A DNA stretch of 64,000 nucleotides from Dermanyssus gallinae (GCA_003439945.1 QVRM01005989.1:62001-126000); one strand, 5' to 3'; counted from the stretch's first letter, positions 36,148 to 48,278 are shown. Numbers and translations: made by a program. The notes: generated by a model from the sequence alone, not told the origin.

Positions 36148-36249
36148 TAGAAACATAAAACATATATACTATATAACAAACAAAGTACATTTATACTATA
36201 TATACTAGAAACTACTAGGAGTTGCTCCTCATTATTACTCTAAGCGTAC
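36057..36249. repeat. Imperfect inverted repeat (~48-bp arms) around (TA)n
   Basis: The left arm 36057-36105 and right arm 36203-36249 are reverse complements with about six mismatches or indels. They share CGCTTAGAGTAAT, GAGCAACTC-like and AGTAGT-CTAGTA words. The loop holds a (TA)n (36105-36146) and a direct repeat of TATATACTAGAAAC (36141-36154 and 36199-36212). Confidence 0.8.
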
Positions 36250-36530
36250 AGGGAGCTAAGTTTAGGAAGGAGGAAATCACAGAAAGTCGAACTTGTGAGT
36301 TAGAAAATGAGCCAATTGAACAATTGTAATAGAATGTACAGGCTTGCGGGGAACAGAGATATAGACATTTTAGAGGCCCTAGGTTTAGGACCAAATGTTA
36401 GAAAGGACCAGGTCGATATTACAAAAAAGAGGTAGGTAATTTATATGCTGGACCTCTAAGCCCTCCTGATAAAAGAGTGACATGTGTATTTAAGTCTACA
36501 TATCAGGCGAATAAAATATCAATCAAACCC
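36250..36530 (+). repeat. Unclassified element 3' end, related to the 1.7/4.3-kb direct repeat
   Basis: The terminal words TGTGTATTTAAGTCTACAT and CAGGCGAATAAAATATC (36484-36520) match the repeat at 1725-1770 in order and spacing. The preceding ~230 bp was not recognised. Confidence 0.45.
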
Positions 36531-36579
36531 GTCGCATTCCACTTTCGGTGTGTATGTGGCTGCGTGGCATAAATAGCTT

Positions 36580-36580
36580 G

Positions 36581-36656
<76 letters not shown>
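36580..36656. repeat. (TAA)n array
   Basis: About 77 bp of pure TAA/AAT triplets directly upstream of the first retrotransposon end. Confidence 0.97.
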
Positions 36657-36657
<1 letters not shown>

Positions 36658-37140
36658 CGAGAGGTTTAGTGTCCGCTGGCGAAGAAAGACCTGATAAGGT
36701 GACCATTGCATTATGGTCACATGGGAAGTCCCTAGCTTGGGATGCAACGGTTTCGTGCACAACCGCGGCTTCCTATTTACACCACAGCTCCGTTGAGCCG
36801 GGTGGGTAGCAAAGAACGCGGACGCCAGAAAGCGGGTTAAATATGCTGGACTGGAGGCAAGATATATTTTGTGCCTATTGCCATGGAGACACTAGGATCA
36901 ATCAGCAAGGGAACCGAAGCATCTCTCAAAGATTTAAGCAAGCGAATTCAGGAGGTCACAAGCGACCGAAGAGAGGGTTATTCTTGAGGCAAGCGTTGTC
37001 CGTGGCCGTTTGCAGAGGGAACGCGGCATCTATTTTAGGCGCTATAGAGTGAACTATTGATTTAAAAAACTTTGCAATAATACGTTCAAACCTCACAACT
37101 GTAACATTGCTTAACATGTAATAAATAATAATAATAATAA
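36657..37140 (+). mobile_element. (TAA)n-tailed RLE retrotransposon, short 3' copy
   Basis: About 460 bp, roughly 95% identical by eye to 38183-38655. It begins at the endonuclease block (CGAGAGGTTTAGTGTCCGC) and ends in AACATGTAATAAATAATAA plus a short (TAA)n (37121-37138). Small indels break its frame. It sits between the long (TAA)n array and the next copy of the same family. Confidence 0.9.
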
Positions 37141-38652
37141 GTATCATCGCAACAGATTTAAGAAGAGTGCTGCAGTTTGAAGAAGACGGGGGACTGACAC
37201 TGAATGCCGCAAAATGTGAGATTACTGCTGTCGGGGGCTCACTTCAGGAAAGGGAGGAAGCAATTCAGATGATCACATAAATACTCCCTGGTATCACGCG
37301 TGCAGAGCTAAACAACTTAGAAGTTTTGGGGGCCCCCGTAAAGCAAGGCGGAATTTCGCATACACTCTCTGTGAAAAAAGAAGCCCTTACCAAACTCCGT
37401 CCACGACTGACACGCTTGCATCCTCAGGCGGCGCTGTGCATTTGGAGATATAGCCTAGGGTCTTCAAGATTTAACTATATACTGCGTACATGCCCTGCTT
37501 TGACGTGCCCCGAAGAATTAACGGCGTATGATGACGTCAGCACAGACATACTTAGTGAAGTTCTAAACGTAAATTTAGAAGAGAACACCTGGCAGAGAGC
37601 AAGTCTTCCGATACGTGAAGGTGGTCTGGGAATAAGGAGTGCCACTGACCTAGCTCCGGTCTGCTACGCTGCTTCACTGGTGCAACTTGGTCCGGTGGCA
37701 GCTTCGTTAGTGGAAGAGGCAGTTCGACCACAAATAAGATATGAAACCAGTAAAGCACGGGACACTATTAGAACCATGCTAGACCCGGGCCCTTTAGAAG
37801 AATATCCTAGCCAATATAACCTAGATAAGCTCAAAAGCAAAAAAAAGAGCAGAGAAGTCTTAGACGAGCTTGTTTCCCGGAGAGACCGCGCCGTATTCTT
37901 AGCGGCACAAGATAACTTCAGTGGGGGTTGGCTTAAAGCCTTACCCTCGCCTCAGCTCGGCACCATGCTGGATCTCAACTCCTTCCGCATGATGTCAGCA
38001 CTTAGAATCGGCGCTAGCGTCTGCGAGCCGTTTCAGTGCAAACTGTGTGGGGAGATGGTAGATTCCAGTGGCCTACACCCACTGAGTTGCCCGAAGAGCG
38101 CCGGTAGATCGTCCAGACATGCTGAACTAAACGGTGTGATCATAAGGTCCCTTAGGAAAGCCGGTATACCATCTACACTTGAACCGAGAGGTTTAGTGTC
38201 CGCTGGCGAAGAAAGACCTGATGGGGTGACCATTGCATTATGGTCACATGGAAAGTCCCTAGCTTGGGATGCAACGGTTTCGTGCACAACCGCGGCTTCC
38301 TATTTACAGCACAGCTCTGTTAAGCCGGGGTGGGTAGCAAAGCACGCGGACGCCAGAAGACGGTTTAAATATGCTGGACTGGAAACACGATATATATTTG
38401 TGCCTATCGCCATGGAGACACTAGGACCAATCAGCAAGGGAACCGAAGCATTTCTTAAACATTTAAGTAAGCGAATTCAGGAGGTCACGAACGACCGAAG
38501 AGAGGGTCAATTCTTGAGGCAAGCGTTGTCCTTGGCCGTTTGCGGGAACGCGGCATCTATTTTAGGCGTTATAGAGTGAACTAATTATTTAAAAAAAACT
38601 TTGCAAGAATACGTTCAGACCTCACAACTGTAACATTGTTTAACATGTAATA

Positions 38653-38655
<3 letters not shown>
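37141..38655 (+). mobile_element. (TAA)n-tailed RLE retrotransposon, longer 5'-truncated copy
   Basis: Translation begins within the RT C-terminal part (LTLNAAKCEI, then a stop at 37279) and runs open from 37326 to 38579. It shows a thumb/linker (KLRPRLTRLHPQAALCIW, NLEENTWQRASLPIREGGLG), a zinc knuckle CKLCGEMVDSSGLHPLSC with a following RH, and a PD-(D/E)XK-like endonuclease (RPDGVTIALW then SLAWDATVS). The C-terminus is LSLAVCGNAASILGVIE. This domain order is that of RLE-bearing non-LTR retrotransposons (R4/Dong/Hero-like); the exact clade is inferred. It has a 3' UTR of about 70 bp and then the (TAA)n at 38648-38745. The YxDD core is missing. Confidence 0.85.

Positions 38656-38745
<90 letters not shown>
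38648..38745. repeat. (TAA)n array, 3' tail of the retrotransposon
   Basis: About 98 bp of TAA triplets contiguous with the element's TAATAAATAATAA terminus. Confidence 0.97.
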
Positions 38746-38746
<1 letters not shown>

Positions 38747-38759
38747 TGGAATTGATATG

Positions 38760-39830
38760 AAGCGCGTTAGCCAAGAGGGGCGGGATCCCGCCTGGTCCTG
38801 CAAAGGTTCTGGCTTAAGTCTTGCCGTAGCCTTGAGTACCTTCTGTTCCCTTCTCCTGTGGGTGTTCTTCGTCTGCCATGTGGGTCCCTGTCAAAGCGAT
38901 CGTGCTGCGAAAAGAGTTTCTTCGTCAAGTAGCACGCTCCTATGCGAGTAGTCGATCAATGTAGGTCAATGTCATTCAAGTGAACTATATTAGAAGCAGG
39001 TTAGCGCATGACATCTAGAGAAAATAGTAGCTAGACGCAAAGCAAGCCTCGCTGCTATCAGTGAACGAAGTAAAGGTTGAGCAATTACACACGAAGAGTA
39101 AAGCAAGCACACGGATCTAACGCTTGGCGCAACAATAATTAACATTGATCTTCTTCCAGTAACCAAATACGGAAGAGAATGCAGTATGCATGAGGGTGGA
39201 AGTAGCCAAAGGGTCTAGTCTATACAGTTCGAACTGCTCACAGGAAGAATTTGAAAGTTTTTTTTTACTGAACTCGGGGTGTCAATATTTATTTGGTTGA
39301 AAAATCTTAGCGACAATTATTGTAAACAACATGACGCCCGGAAAGCATGCCCCTAATACTCCTACCGATCTCAACCATGACACGGAGGTGGCTACAGGAC
39401 TATCGCATCATACAAAACTCATATAATGCCATTTCAGCCGCCTCAGAGCTTCCTTGCGCAGAGCCATGCTGGAGAAAGTTCTTAGCAGAACGAGATGTTG
39501 ATTCACGGCAACGATCCTTAAGGTGAGACACGGCGTACCGAAAATCAGAGAAAAGGCAACTCCCCATCCCCTCCCCGTATGAACGCCAACGGGTAATTAC
39601 CATGCTTTTCCTTTATTATCCGCCTCGTGACAGGATACCATACGAAATAGGAGTGGCCGAGGATTATTAGTTGGATTAGAAAGTTTGTAACATGGAATGC
39701 AAGCAATGGACAAACAGAGACCACTTACATTTAATTGCTTAGTATAACCCCCCCCCCCCCACCCAAAGCTCAACATATCTACTCCAACTATATTCATAGC
39801 CGAATCCTTAGAGCCAAAGACTCGTATACG
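38760..39830. other. No gene recognised
   Basis: Only short frames are present, plus a poly-C run near 39750-39762. Nothing recognisable was found on either strand. Confidence 0.4.
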
Positions 39831-39839
39831 GCGCATAAT

Positions 39840-40040
39840 CATTGTTGCTTTGATATATTTTCCTGACAGATTTCCACACTTTTAAGATTTCCAAATAATA
39901 ATAACATGGGGACTCGGCACTTTAGAACCTTAGTTCGCGTATTGGCCATGGAAACAAGATCACGGGCGAGCGCATTATCGTGGTAAAACAGCATAGTCCT
40001 CTTCTCTATCGCGAGCCGCAGTGCCGTTTTACCCTGCTGC
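39840..40040 (-). mobile_element. Possible Tc1/mariner transposase scrap
   Basis: On the minus strand one frame reads RTMLFYHDNALARDLVSM then TKVLKC, resembling the second catalytic block of Tc1/mariner transposases (FxxDNAxxH). No other motif or terminal repeat was found, so this is tentative. Confidence 0.3.
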
Positions 40041-40296
40041 CTTGGGTAAGAGGCACAATGAGGAACTCTGTTTCCTTCGAATATTAGTCAATCGAATAAT
40101 TGGGTAGTCTATTAAAAAAACTTACTTCGCTTTTACTTCACAAAAAACGATTGCCAAAACCTTTGTGCTCGGGATCTGCGTGATGCTGGCATTTTTCCGT
40201 TCCGGAATAAAACGATTGATCAAAGTTACGTCGGCGGTTACGAAGCGACTCAAAACATCCTGCATTTTTTTGCTTAAAAGTTACAGGTTGCATTCG

Positions 40297-40320
40297 AAAA
40301 TTGGCACGCGTGCCAATTTT
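40297..40320. repeat. 24-bp perfect palindrome
   Basis: AAAATTGGCACG is followed immediately by its exact reverse complement. There is no spacer. Confidence 0.95.
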
Positions 40321-41034
40321 TGCTCAATTGTTAGCTCGTGTGGTATTCACTTTGAGTAAATTTTTAGTGCATAAATGAATAGATTAGAAAGCTCCTTTAT
40401 TTATGTATTAAAGAGTAAGAAATGACTGGTCGCAGGTGGGACATGTGCAGTCGTCCTGTTATAAATATGTCTAGCCACGCGTTAGGCAAACACAGTATTG
40501 ATGTGTGCTCCGTTTTTGCAACGCATCTGGGCACATACTTTATTTGGCTTCTGCGATTGTTTGGCCGCACTTCAAAGAAATTATTAATAAGACTTGCGCC
40601 CATAAGTTGAGCTAAGACCCGTCTGTCATTTTTCCTGAATGTGTCCAGTAAGGGTGGTAATACAATGTCATTCATTTTAAGGTCACATCTTCTGTGGAGT
40701 CTCTGCCCGCAGCCTGACCGGAAACATAATTATAAATATACTACCAGAAAGGTGTTCAGCGTTACCATTGCCGCACATTCGTGGCCCACTCGAGGCCCAC
40801 GGGGATTATGGCATTCTATGGCGTCGGCGGCGGAGTCAATAGTTTTATTAGCAGCTAGTCTCGGTGTGGCCGGCAACAAGGCAACGCCACGCAAAGACTA
40901 ACGCGTGACCGCTCTGAGGATCATGATGGCCTATAGGACAGTCAGCAGAGTGACTGTTCTCATTCCGGCTAGCACAGTTACCTGTGACTTAAACAGCGAT
41001 GACCGATTTTCAGTCTTGCCTACACAGAATGGGG

Positions 41035-41120
41035 AAAGCGCCAAGAAGAAGAAATACCAAGGGTATGCCAGCCAAGGAGAAGAAATACCGAGGGTTTTCC
41101 AGCCAAGAAGAAAATAATAT
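41035..41120 (+). repeat. Short tandem repeat, ~35-bp unit, about 2.5 copies
   Basis: GCCAAG(A/G)AGAAGAAATACC followed by (A/G)AGGGT and CCA recurs at 41040, 41069 and, truncated, 41103. Confidence 0.6.
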
Positions 41121-41169
41121 TTAAATGACATGGTTCCGAGAGCGGGACATTCCGAGACAGCTAGGGTCC

Positions 41170-41905
41170 TTAACGACTCATCTCCTTCGATCGTCTCAAT
41201 TTATGCTTATGTAGTTCCCGAGCGGATGCGGTGGTGTTGTCAAAGAGCCTTGGTTGGGTTTTCTTCTCCCAAATCAAGAGCTGCCACCAGCCCTTTGTGT
41301 AGTAATTGTGACCGCATTTAAGAATGGCATGTGCCATTTTCGCCGAATATAACGTCACACTTTACGCAGGTGAGGTCTTATTATGACCCTGATCGGACCA
41401 TGTGGGTCTGGTACGTAGTCTACCTTCCTAACAATGAGCCAAGCATTGGATGTTGTTGCTTAAGTACCCCACGCTTTTTCTTGTGGTTTCAGTATCGGAT
41501 GAAGCTTCGCGTTTGTCGAAGTCAAGTAGTGCGGACTCCATATTTCGCTTCACGATCATGGACTTGAATGTATTCCCTCCCAGGCTACAATGTCGGCGAT
41601 ATGGAGTCATTGTAGGCATATTCCTTCATCAAGTTCTCCATACGTACAAATGCATGTGATTTTGCCCCTTTTATGTACATCATCTTGACAATGGCCCTTG
41701 GCCATCGATACTCGTTCATGAATCTGATTCTGGCAAAGTAGCGTATCTCACTTTGAGCTTTCCTGGCGCTGAAGTTAGACCGACCCATCTTGGTTTCGAT
41801 CAATTTGCAGGCAACCATATTACTGTGTATTTTTAATACCCATTGACTAGCCGCATTCTGAGTTCTCGTGAGCTTGCTTATCAAAGATCTCGACATTACG
41901 GTAAA
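41170..41905 (-). mobile_element. Degenerate non-LTR retrotransposon C-terminal region
   Basis: The minus strand reads SLISKLTRTQNAASQWVLKI, then RKAQSEIRYFARIRFMNEYRWP and MENLMKEYAYNDSISPTL. After a frame break it continues as NMESALLDFDKREAS. The pattern (K-x-x-R-x-QN-x-A, ETG-like block, KIRYFxRI) is that of the post-RT region of non-LTR elements. It is frameshifted and isolated. Confidence 0.45.
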
Positions 41906-41924
41906 CAAATGCTGCATTTCCTCG

Positions 41925-41958
<34 letters not shown>

Positions 41959-42249
41959 CATACATATATACTCGCTCGTCTGCTGTCGACTACCTCGCCT
42001 ACACGGCGTATGCACAGTAGGGGGCGTAATAAGGCAGTTCGCAAGGTAAGGTATTGGAACGTTTAGCAATTGCAGGGTTTAAGCACGTAGGTAATCATCT
42101 GAATTTAGGAACGCCACTTAGCAATTACGGAGCAGGATGCAAAGGCAGGTTTGCTCTGCGAACTGCACGCTATTACCGGGAATCAACCTGGGATTAGTTC
42201 GCGACAATATTCGGTGAACCTGGTGTATTGGTGAGCCAGCGGACAGAGG

Positions 42250-43600
42250 ACACTGTAAGGAGTCGACTCCTTTGGGACCAAAGAACAACCGAAGCCCAAC
42301 AGAAGCTGGTGGTATCGGTATGTCGGAGGTTGTGAACGCGCTAATAAGGTCAGAAAAGGCTGCGGGTTCAGGCCTCGTCCGGAACGAACATCTGCAACAG
42401 GCAATTTCTCTGGCTTCTTGACTTGCTGTTCTCTTTAACGAAATCAGGAAAACGTCTTTTTTACCTAAGTGTGATAGCGAAGGGAAAAGGGGATCTTTTG
42501 ACACCTCCGTCGTACCGTAGCATAGCAAAGAAAATCGTCATTTACAAAGTTCTATCTAAATTGGTCGTCAAGACGCGTCAAGACTGGAAGGTTGTTCGAA
42601 AAGTACCGAGTGCTTGCCAGAGCAGCAGCAGCACGGTTTTAGGCGAAGGGGATCGACGATGACGACTTGCGCAATAGCATTTAAATAGCCCCCCCGGGGG
42701 TAAACGTAACTTTCTCGTTGCTGTTCTTATAGGCGGCTTTAAGGCGGCGTTCGGTACGGCGCCACGAACAATAATCAGGGTTATGTGGTGTTCCAACGGT
42801 AATACTAAAGTTTTACAAGATGTGCTACAGGTGGAGTCGTAATCATCGACAACATGTTAAGTGAACAAACCCAAACTGATCAGAATACAGGGATTGCACA
42901 AGACGATAATCTCAGTCCGCTATTGTTCTCAATATTGGTAAGCGACCTGCCGGACAAAATCCAGCGTCAATACTTGCAAGTTAGTCTGTGCGCTAATAAC
43001 CTTGTTCTCTATCTAGTCCTGGACTCGATTTCACCTGCAGCAATAGCTTGCATCATTGCAAAGGTTTGTTAATGTTAACGCTCTAGGGATAAATGTATGA
43101 CAAACTAAAGCGATGTAGTTTCGCCGCAGAGGTAGGGTCGCTGACAAAAATGGATTACGCTTGAGCTCAGCACCAATAGATTTTGTTCAGCGTTTTTCAT
43201 ATTTGGAGTAGTCTTTTTAATCCAGGGATGGTATTTCACTAAACAAATTGTGATAAGAGCTCGCATGGGCATTCTGTAATTTTATGTTACACCAGAGCCT
43301 CTGACCGCTGCTTACGGAACACAGGTCATATGGCTCCACCTATCGAAAGCGAATCTGGAAGTACTCGACAAAATCAAAGCCGTGTTCTAAAAAGAGTGCT
43401 AGTAGTCTACCGCACTAGCAGCAGCAACCGGCTTGTCTATCTGTTGGCCTTGATACCACTCTTTGTAGATGATCTCAGAATGACTTATGCTTTGCCGAGA
43501 ATGGAGGCCGCCGGATAATCACCCTGTTGAATGGGAATATAAGTTTGCGGATGTTAATCGGCGTTTTTATGAGACTAGAGCGATGACCACAAACTACTGA
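42250..43600 (+). mobile_element. Degenerate non-LTR retrotransposon RT and C-terminus
   Basis: In shifting frames the + strand shows EVVNALIRSEKAAGSGLVRN (42318 on; K-x-G-K-A-x-G block), HGFRRRGST (about 42640), GIAQDDNLSPLLFSILVSDL (42894 on; the QGD-x-LSPLLF block) and VSLCANNLVLYL in place of YADD. A C-terminal RVLKRVLVVYRTSSSNRLVYLLA (43380 on) and FVDDLRMTYALP follow. Both catalytic Asp residues of the YxDD box have become Asn. The copy is dead. Confidence 0.65.
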
Positions 43601-44870
43601 AAGGGTCGATGTTGTAAACATATTGGGGGGAAAGCGGGTTTACTGGGTTTGCGAGTCCCAGGCTAGTCATTATAACTGGGGTGGCGCACTGGATTCCCTT
43701 AATCCCCCAAAGTAATGCTGAGAGGTTTCAGCAGTATAAAAAAAAGTCCAACAAGGTGGTTTCATTATTGCCTAATGGTGTCACTTTCTCAACCCTGTGC
43801 TTTCGAACCCTCCGGGTCGAAGGCCACGGTCAGCTCCCCAAGCTTACACTTCTATAGATAGTAGGCTTGCGCTGAGGAGAAGCAAGCGCTTCCTTCCTCG
43901 CTCGAGTCGACCTCGAGGTCGACGAGATTTCCTGCAAGACCGCTGCGCCCAAAAACCCAGCAGACTTGGGTATGGAACCCGGTGCTATTAAGTCGTAGTC
44001 AATGGCACAGCCTCTGGGCCATACCCTGTTGACTCCAATAACTCCTAAGTCTTCATCTTTCGCTGCAACTATGTGTAAACCTATGATCTGCAATGACGCT
44101 AGTAAATCGAACTCAGTCAGCCGGAGCACCCGAAGCGAATCCTATTCCTCAGAGACGCGACCAAACTGTTTCCGAGTGTGCACTATGCACAAGTCGGGCA
44201 TTCACTACACACACATGTTAATACAATTATCACTACAAAGGTCGAAGCAAAACCTAGAAAGCAATACGTTTTAGTGAAGTCAACAAAAACACGACTGCGC
44301 TCTGCCGAATCGAACGGGCCAAATTGTATCACAAATTTGACCAAACGATTAGAAGAAAAACGCAATGTAAAATATGTGTTACACATATTCATCAATCAGT
44401 CAATTCCTTTCTTGATACGTGTTTATATTCTAATGTTATACTTTTGAAAATATAGTGTTGGCATTATAAATCATTAAAAAATATCGTAAATCGTTAATGT
44501 GTTAGATACTTTGATTTTGATTACCGTCGCAATGTAAAATTGGAGTAAATAAAGTAATTTTTGGGGACTAAGTGGAGTATGAGAATTTATAGCTAGAATT
44601 ATGTCGGCCGTCAACATGACGCGGTTGGCAGTATGTCCACAGCCGCCCAGGCCGTTAGAGCTGCTGTTGACCGAATGCCAGCGGGTCAATCTGAAAAGCA
44701 AACACATTTGTTGTTTAGCCTCAACGATGAGTATGGTGGTCTCGGTTACCAGAAGATTGAACTGACGTTTTCAATGAGTATATCTATCTTGAAAGAGCAG
44801 TCCAGGATAAACTTTTCTCCAGCGTATCTTTTTAGCATTTGATATGTTTTGGAACATATCGGAGCCGGAC
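43600..44870. other. No gene recognised
   Basis: This stretch contains an 18-bp palindrome GTCGACCTCGAGGTCGAC (43906-43923) and a minus-strand frame (44129-43830) of protein-like composition that I could not assign. Confidence 0.4.
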
Positions 44871-44879
44871 AAGAAGCTC

Positions 44880-44909
44880 GTATTTACTATTACTATATGA
44901 AGTATAGCG

Positions 44910-44975
<66 letters not shown>

Positions 44976-45005
44976 CGCTATACTTCATATAGTAATAGTA
45001 AATAC
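44880..45005. repeat. 126-bp perfect palindrome, (TA)32 centre
   Basis: The 31-bp unique arm (44880-44910, ending TATAGCGC) is mirrored exactly at 44975-45005 across 64 bp of pure TA. The whole segment is self-complementary. Confidence 0.97.
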
Positions 45006-45135
45006 AAGTATATTGTATATCATGTGCATACTAACAGAAATTAGTCGCTATATAAAATATATATATATATATAATATATATAGTAATAAGAAGACTAATT
45101 TCTGTTAGTATGCACATGATATACAATATACTTGT
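45004..45135. repeat. Second adjacent inverted repeat, 43-bp perfect arms
   Basis: Arms 45004-45046 and 45093-45135 are exact reverse complements (outer word ACAAGTATATTG, inner word AAATTAGTC). The loop is 46 bp of AT-rich sequence. It overlaps the first palindrome by two bases. Confidence 0.97.
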
Positions 45136-45269
45136 TTACTAACAAAGGAAGATCTCATATATATAAACATAGATTTATTTTCATTTGGAAAAGTTCAAAA
45201 TTGTCCGCAGTGTCTATTTGAAACAGCCCACTGGTTGTGAACAGAAATACAAGACATATGAAAGTAATA

Positions 45270-45308
<39 letters not shown>

Positions 45309-46700
45309 CATACGTCTTGCGCACATACATGTGCACATAAATGCGTACACTTTTTTGTCTGACTTCGTATCTGCATTACATACGCGCACACTGAGTTACA
45401 CACGTCGTTGTGAAACGAAGCAGACTTACAGCAAATACAATTCACATCAGTCTTTAAAGCGAACCATTAGTTGTTGTCTTAACTGTTTGCCATTTACGCC
45501 TAGTCGCGTCTGAAACTATGTGAAACTTGTCCGTGTCGTTAGAGGCGTACCCGGTAGTCGAATCAGGCAGACTGAATCGGATTAGATAGGAGTGCTCCGT
45601 ACACAGATCCAAAGTTAACCTATATTTATGGTCAAGTTTTTATCGCTGTCTCGTCATCTTCTCTATCAAACCTACGTCTAGCCATTGCGTAAACCTATGC
45701 AAAACTTCCTTTATCTCAGTAAAGCTGTAGTAGACATTTTAATTAACATGGCCAAACTACAAGTAGCCTCTTTGAAGTTCGGGCTCTGTTGTGCCTATAT
45801 ATGTAGTAGTGACAAGTTTATCAGCCTGACAAATTAATACACTATTATTTGCAATCAAGTTTTACGCCACTCACGCTTGCAACGATACGAGAATACGTTC
45901 TTCTAGTAGCTCCTTTTTTCCTAGTTCTATACAATCTTGAATAATACACATAACTTATTTGCACACTAGATTGGGGAAAATGTACAATGGTATGATCAGC
46001 ATCACTACAGACTCGAAATGATAGTAAAATTAAAACTCGCTTAGTGTCAGCCGTGTTAGTGAGGAGACTGCATTGCACTTACAGCCATGGAATCCTACAC
46101 ACATATACCATAACAATATTTACAAGCACGTGTGTCACAGGATTCATGAAACAAATTTAGTATAATAGAAAATGAATTTAAGACTCTCTCTACCAGGGTT
46201 ATTTTGGCTCTGATAATTTGCGATTACGTTGTTTTTTTTAGATTACACATACGTCATAATCGACCGATGATTTGTCTATCTATTTTTACATTTATCCAAA
46301 ATTGGACTGAGTCTACTTATTTCGAACATGTCGCCTAGCATTGACGTGCTACTACATATATTTACATTTAGTCTGTATGACCGTGTCGCGTCTTTGTGTG
46401 CGTATTTTCACGAACGGCTTGACGGCGCCCTGATTGCCACGTATGTAGAGGGCCTTTGAGTACAGAGCAGGTACAGAGTGACGTAAAAGATAGAGATAGA
46501 GAGAGACACAGTGGCTGTGACGGAGTGTTAGGAGTCTGCGTTCGACACAAGCAGATCGACTGTTACGAGCTGCTACTGAACCTGATTAACTACGGCGTGC
46601 GGCCAATACTCGTCGTTGTACGTTGTCACTGGCTAAACAGTATATCAGATATTATGTCTCGTGATAGTGTGTGATACACTCTATCACAGTATTGCACTAC
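45136..46700. other. No gene recognised; (TA)n at 45273-45304
   Basis: Only short frames and no coding motifs were found on either strand. Confidence 0.4.
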
Positions 46701-46734
46701 TCTAGTAGACCTATCACAGGCTTTGAGTTCATCG

Positions 46735-47986
46735 CCCTCACCACCACCACCACCACTACCACCACCATCATCATTACCGATTCAACACCGCGTGTGTTCT
46801 GCGTGTAACCTGCTCAGCCTGGCCGCATGGCTAGCCCTGATTAAACGACGCTTTGATGGGTTGATCGTCCGTCCGTTCGAACGATTGTTTGTCATCGTCG
46901 GCCTATGACGAATGTGTAGCGAGGATGATGAGTATCATCAATCAGTTGATTGACCGTCGTCGATAGCTAGGCAGCAGCAGCAGCAGCAGCAAAGGCGGCA
47001 ACAACAACAACAACAAGAGAAATAACAACAGCAGGAGCAACAACAAGAGAAATAACAATAGCAGGAGCAACAACAACAATGATAACAACCACAGCAACAA
47101 CAGCAGCAGCAGCAGCAGCAGCAACAACAACAACAGCAACAACAGCAGCAGCAGCAACAACAACAGCAACAACATTAGCAACAGCAACAACATCAGCAAC
47201 AGCAACAACAGCGACAACAACAACAACAGTACCTAATAAATCCTCACGCAGCCACGCATCATCTTCTTTCCCACGTGTCAACGCCTCCGACCAGAGAACA
47301 GCGCGGCAAATATTCCCGCCAACAACAGTCTGTTTGTTGCTCCAATCTGCTCCTTTATTTGTCTCTGATCCATCTCGACGGATATCGATTGAAGCAAGCA
47401 TATAGGAGCTGGCGCCGCTGCAGCCGCCGCCACCACGCAAAAAAGCCGGCTGGCTGCCCGAGGAACAAACAATACGTAAGCCATGTTCACCGTTGCTCTA
47501 CGCTGTCTACGGGGTGGCTGTGGACAGACAAACCCGGCCGCCGATCAGCCAGGGCGCTCATGTGTCTATACGCGCGCCAATGATGCTATGCTATTCGGCC
47601 ATTCGATCGAACCAACGACGATGATGGCGACGACGACGCTGGCGGCGAAGACTCGTAGGCGTCATATCGAACAATAAAACAAACGATATATGGTACTACG
47701 AACCATGTCATAATCGTACACAGCGTACGCTATGCGTGCGAGAACCTAATGAACTCGAAGACGTTCGCGCCCCGTCAGCGTCAACTGACGCCGAAGCGCA
47801 TCTAACACTATACACGACTCACACACACACACACACAGATGCAGAGATCAAGAAGAAGACGAGAGCCGATCTCCAAGCTGTATCTAATATCAGTGTCTCA
47901 TATTTGCATCGCTAATGGTGCATGCTTTGATGCCGTAATTGCATTGCGTGTGTGTATCTCTTTCTCTCATCGATGCAACATTCATA

Positions 47987-48028
<42 letters not shown>

Positions 48029-48238
48029 CATATGCTCGCTGTACCTGCCTCTAATTGTTTGTCTCGCAACAGCCAATGTGCTGTATTGCTCGCGTTGCTT
48101 GTCAATCGGTCACTTTCGATAAACGCTGTAAGGAGTGCAGACGTTCGTTCGTCGTGTGTACACGGACACGACCAACTGCCGGAGCCTGGATTACAGTGCA
48201 CCCACTATCGGTAATAGCCAGTTCACTCCTTGTTGTTT

Positions 48239-48278
<40 letters not shown>

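Noticed and set aside
36580..38745. CRISPR-like or satellite array
   Set aside because: The repeats are plain (TAA)n and retrotransposon ends, with no spacers, in a eukaryotic genome.
43600..43720. Further R1-like 3' UTR
   Set aside because: Only one short word (GGGTTTGCGAGTCCC) resembles the 16.7-kb copy; too little to call.
43906..43923. 18-bp palindrome made of SalI-XhoI-SalI sites, possible cloning linker
   Set aside because: Flanking sequence continues naturally on both sides and no vector sequence is seen; chance or a local duplication is simpler.
46942..47440. Poly-Leu, poly-Thr/Ala and poly-Val frames, possible polyglutamine protein
   Set aside because: The CAA/CAG run is open in several frames and both strands; no unique protein sequence or splice signal surrounds it.
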